Positions 63,787 through 64,000 of a stretch of DNA of 64,000 nt are shown in pieces. Each line of letters begins with the position of its first letter. Position 1 is the stretch's first letter. The position numbers and the translations under genes were made by a program. The notes below the pieces were generated by a model. It was not told the origin of the DNA. It did not search any database and was given only the letters and a program-made list of their open reading frames with translations. Location: positions 1,798,726 through 1,862,725 of the forward strand of contig NZ_LN890328.1 in assembly GCF_001458595.1 (NCBI RefSeq). The letters run 5' to 3'. The DNA is from Clostridium neonatale (GTDB lineage: Bacteria; Bacillota; Clostridia; Clostridiales; Clostridiaceae).

Positions 63787-64000
63787 TTAAGCTCTAACCA
63801 AATCCCTATATTCACCTTTTAAGTATTCAAAAGCATCTAACACATCTTTTGGTACCTCAACATGTGCAATATATCCTCTTCCATTTGGTCCATATCCACT
63901 TTCATTATCATTCAATCGTGGTATTTCACCCATAAGCAGTGAAATATATCTTTCAAGATCCCACATTCCTAATATATTATTTTTCTCAAATGTCAACTTA
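63787..64000 (-). CDS. C-terminal part of an unrecognised gene
   Basis: The frame is open to the right edge of the window, so the gene continues beyond it. The visible 3' part encodes KNNILGMWDLERYISLLMG, then EIPRLNDNESGYGPNGRGYI and AHVEVPKDVLDAFEYLKG, ending EYRDLVRA. A TTG at 63996 is unlikely to be the real start. I do not recognise the family. It is acidic and soluble-looking. Confidence 0.5.
   Translation of the reverse strand, partial: KLTFEKNNILGMWDLERYISLLMGEIPRLNDNESGYGPNGRGYIAHVEVPKDVLDAFEYLKGEYRDLVRA

Noticed and set aside
1..64000. CRISPR arrays, tRNA or rRNA genes, prophage
   Set aside because: No regularly spaced repeats with spacers, no tRNA cloverleaf with T-loop and A/B-box features, and no phage structural genes were recognised.

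Overview
The window is a very AT-rich chromosomal stretch from an endospore-forming, anaerobic, fermentative Clostridium, probably a solventogen of the C. beijerinckii / C. saccharoperbutylacetonicum kind. This is judged from protein families and not from any database search. Supporting genes are spoVAC-AD-AE, the bifurcating transhydrogenase nfnAB, a sigma-54-activated diol/alcohol dehydrogenase, a T-box thrS and a tandem glycine riboswitch. Most genes are chromosomal housekeeping or accessory functions. No prophage, CRISPR array, tRNA or rRNA was seen.

Layout. 0-7.6 kb: end of the spoVA operon, a strong candidate for a Fur-controlled small RNA, a ZIP metal transporter, a pair of uncharacterised clostridial genes, purine nucleoside phosphorylase and a histidine phosphatase. 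7.6-18.6 kb: a MATE exporter, a MerR regulator beside an orphan MerR-type promoter and a gutted panE, thrS with its T-box, a probable 6S RNA, azoreductase, pirin and MarR genes sharing a duplicated operator, a dihydrouridine synthase, GNAT and DUF2798 genes. 18.9-24.5 kb: nfnB-nfnA, then a zinc alcohol/butanediol dehydrogenase with a textbook -24/-12 promoter and upstream sites, next to its enhancer-binding regulator. 24.6-34.6 kb: glutathione peroxidase, an HxlR gene with a decayed paralogue, a ferredoxin-nitroreductase, flavin, NUDIX and SelO proteins, acyl-ACP thioesterase, DUF4317 and a flavin reductase flanked by inverted copies of a promoter-like segment.

34.7-43.8 kb: a membrane BNR-repeat protein, a four-gene signalling operon (hybrid kinase, CheR, CheB, response-regulator diguanylate cyclase), and the wreck of an older two-component system. 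44-56 kb reads as a metal and oxidative-stress region: a six-cupredoxin multicopper oxidase of about 1267 residues with permuted copper motifs, MsrAB, a ferritin-like/VIT iron transporter, DUF305, a rubredoxin-like protein, an IS6-like insertion and an HMA-SafE-cupredoxin fusion. 56-64 kb: a glycine-riboswitch permease, a MetE-like methyltransferase, a LysR regulator, a second MATE exporter, a frameshifted insertion sequence with intact ends, and the end of an unrecognised gene.

A family of dispersed, non-coding structured repeats (two long copies, three fragments) is scattered through the intergenic spaces. The most interesting signals are the Fur-box small-RNA locus at about 2.14-2.40 kb and the giant multicopper oxidase at 44.1-47.9 kb.
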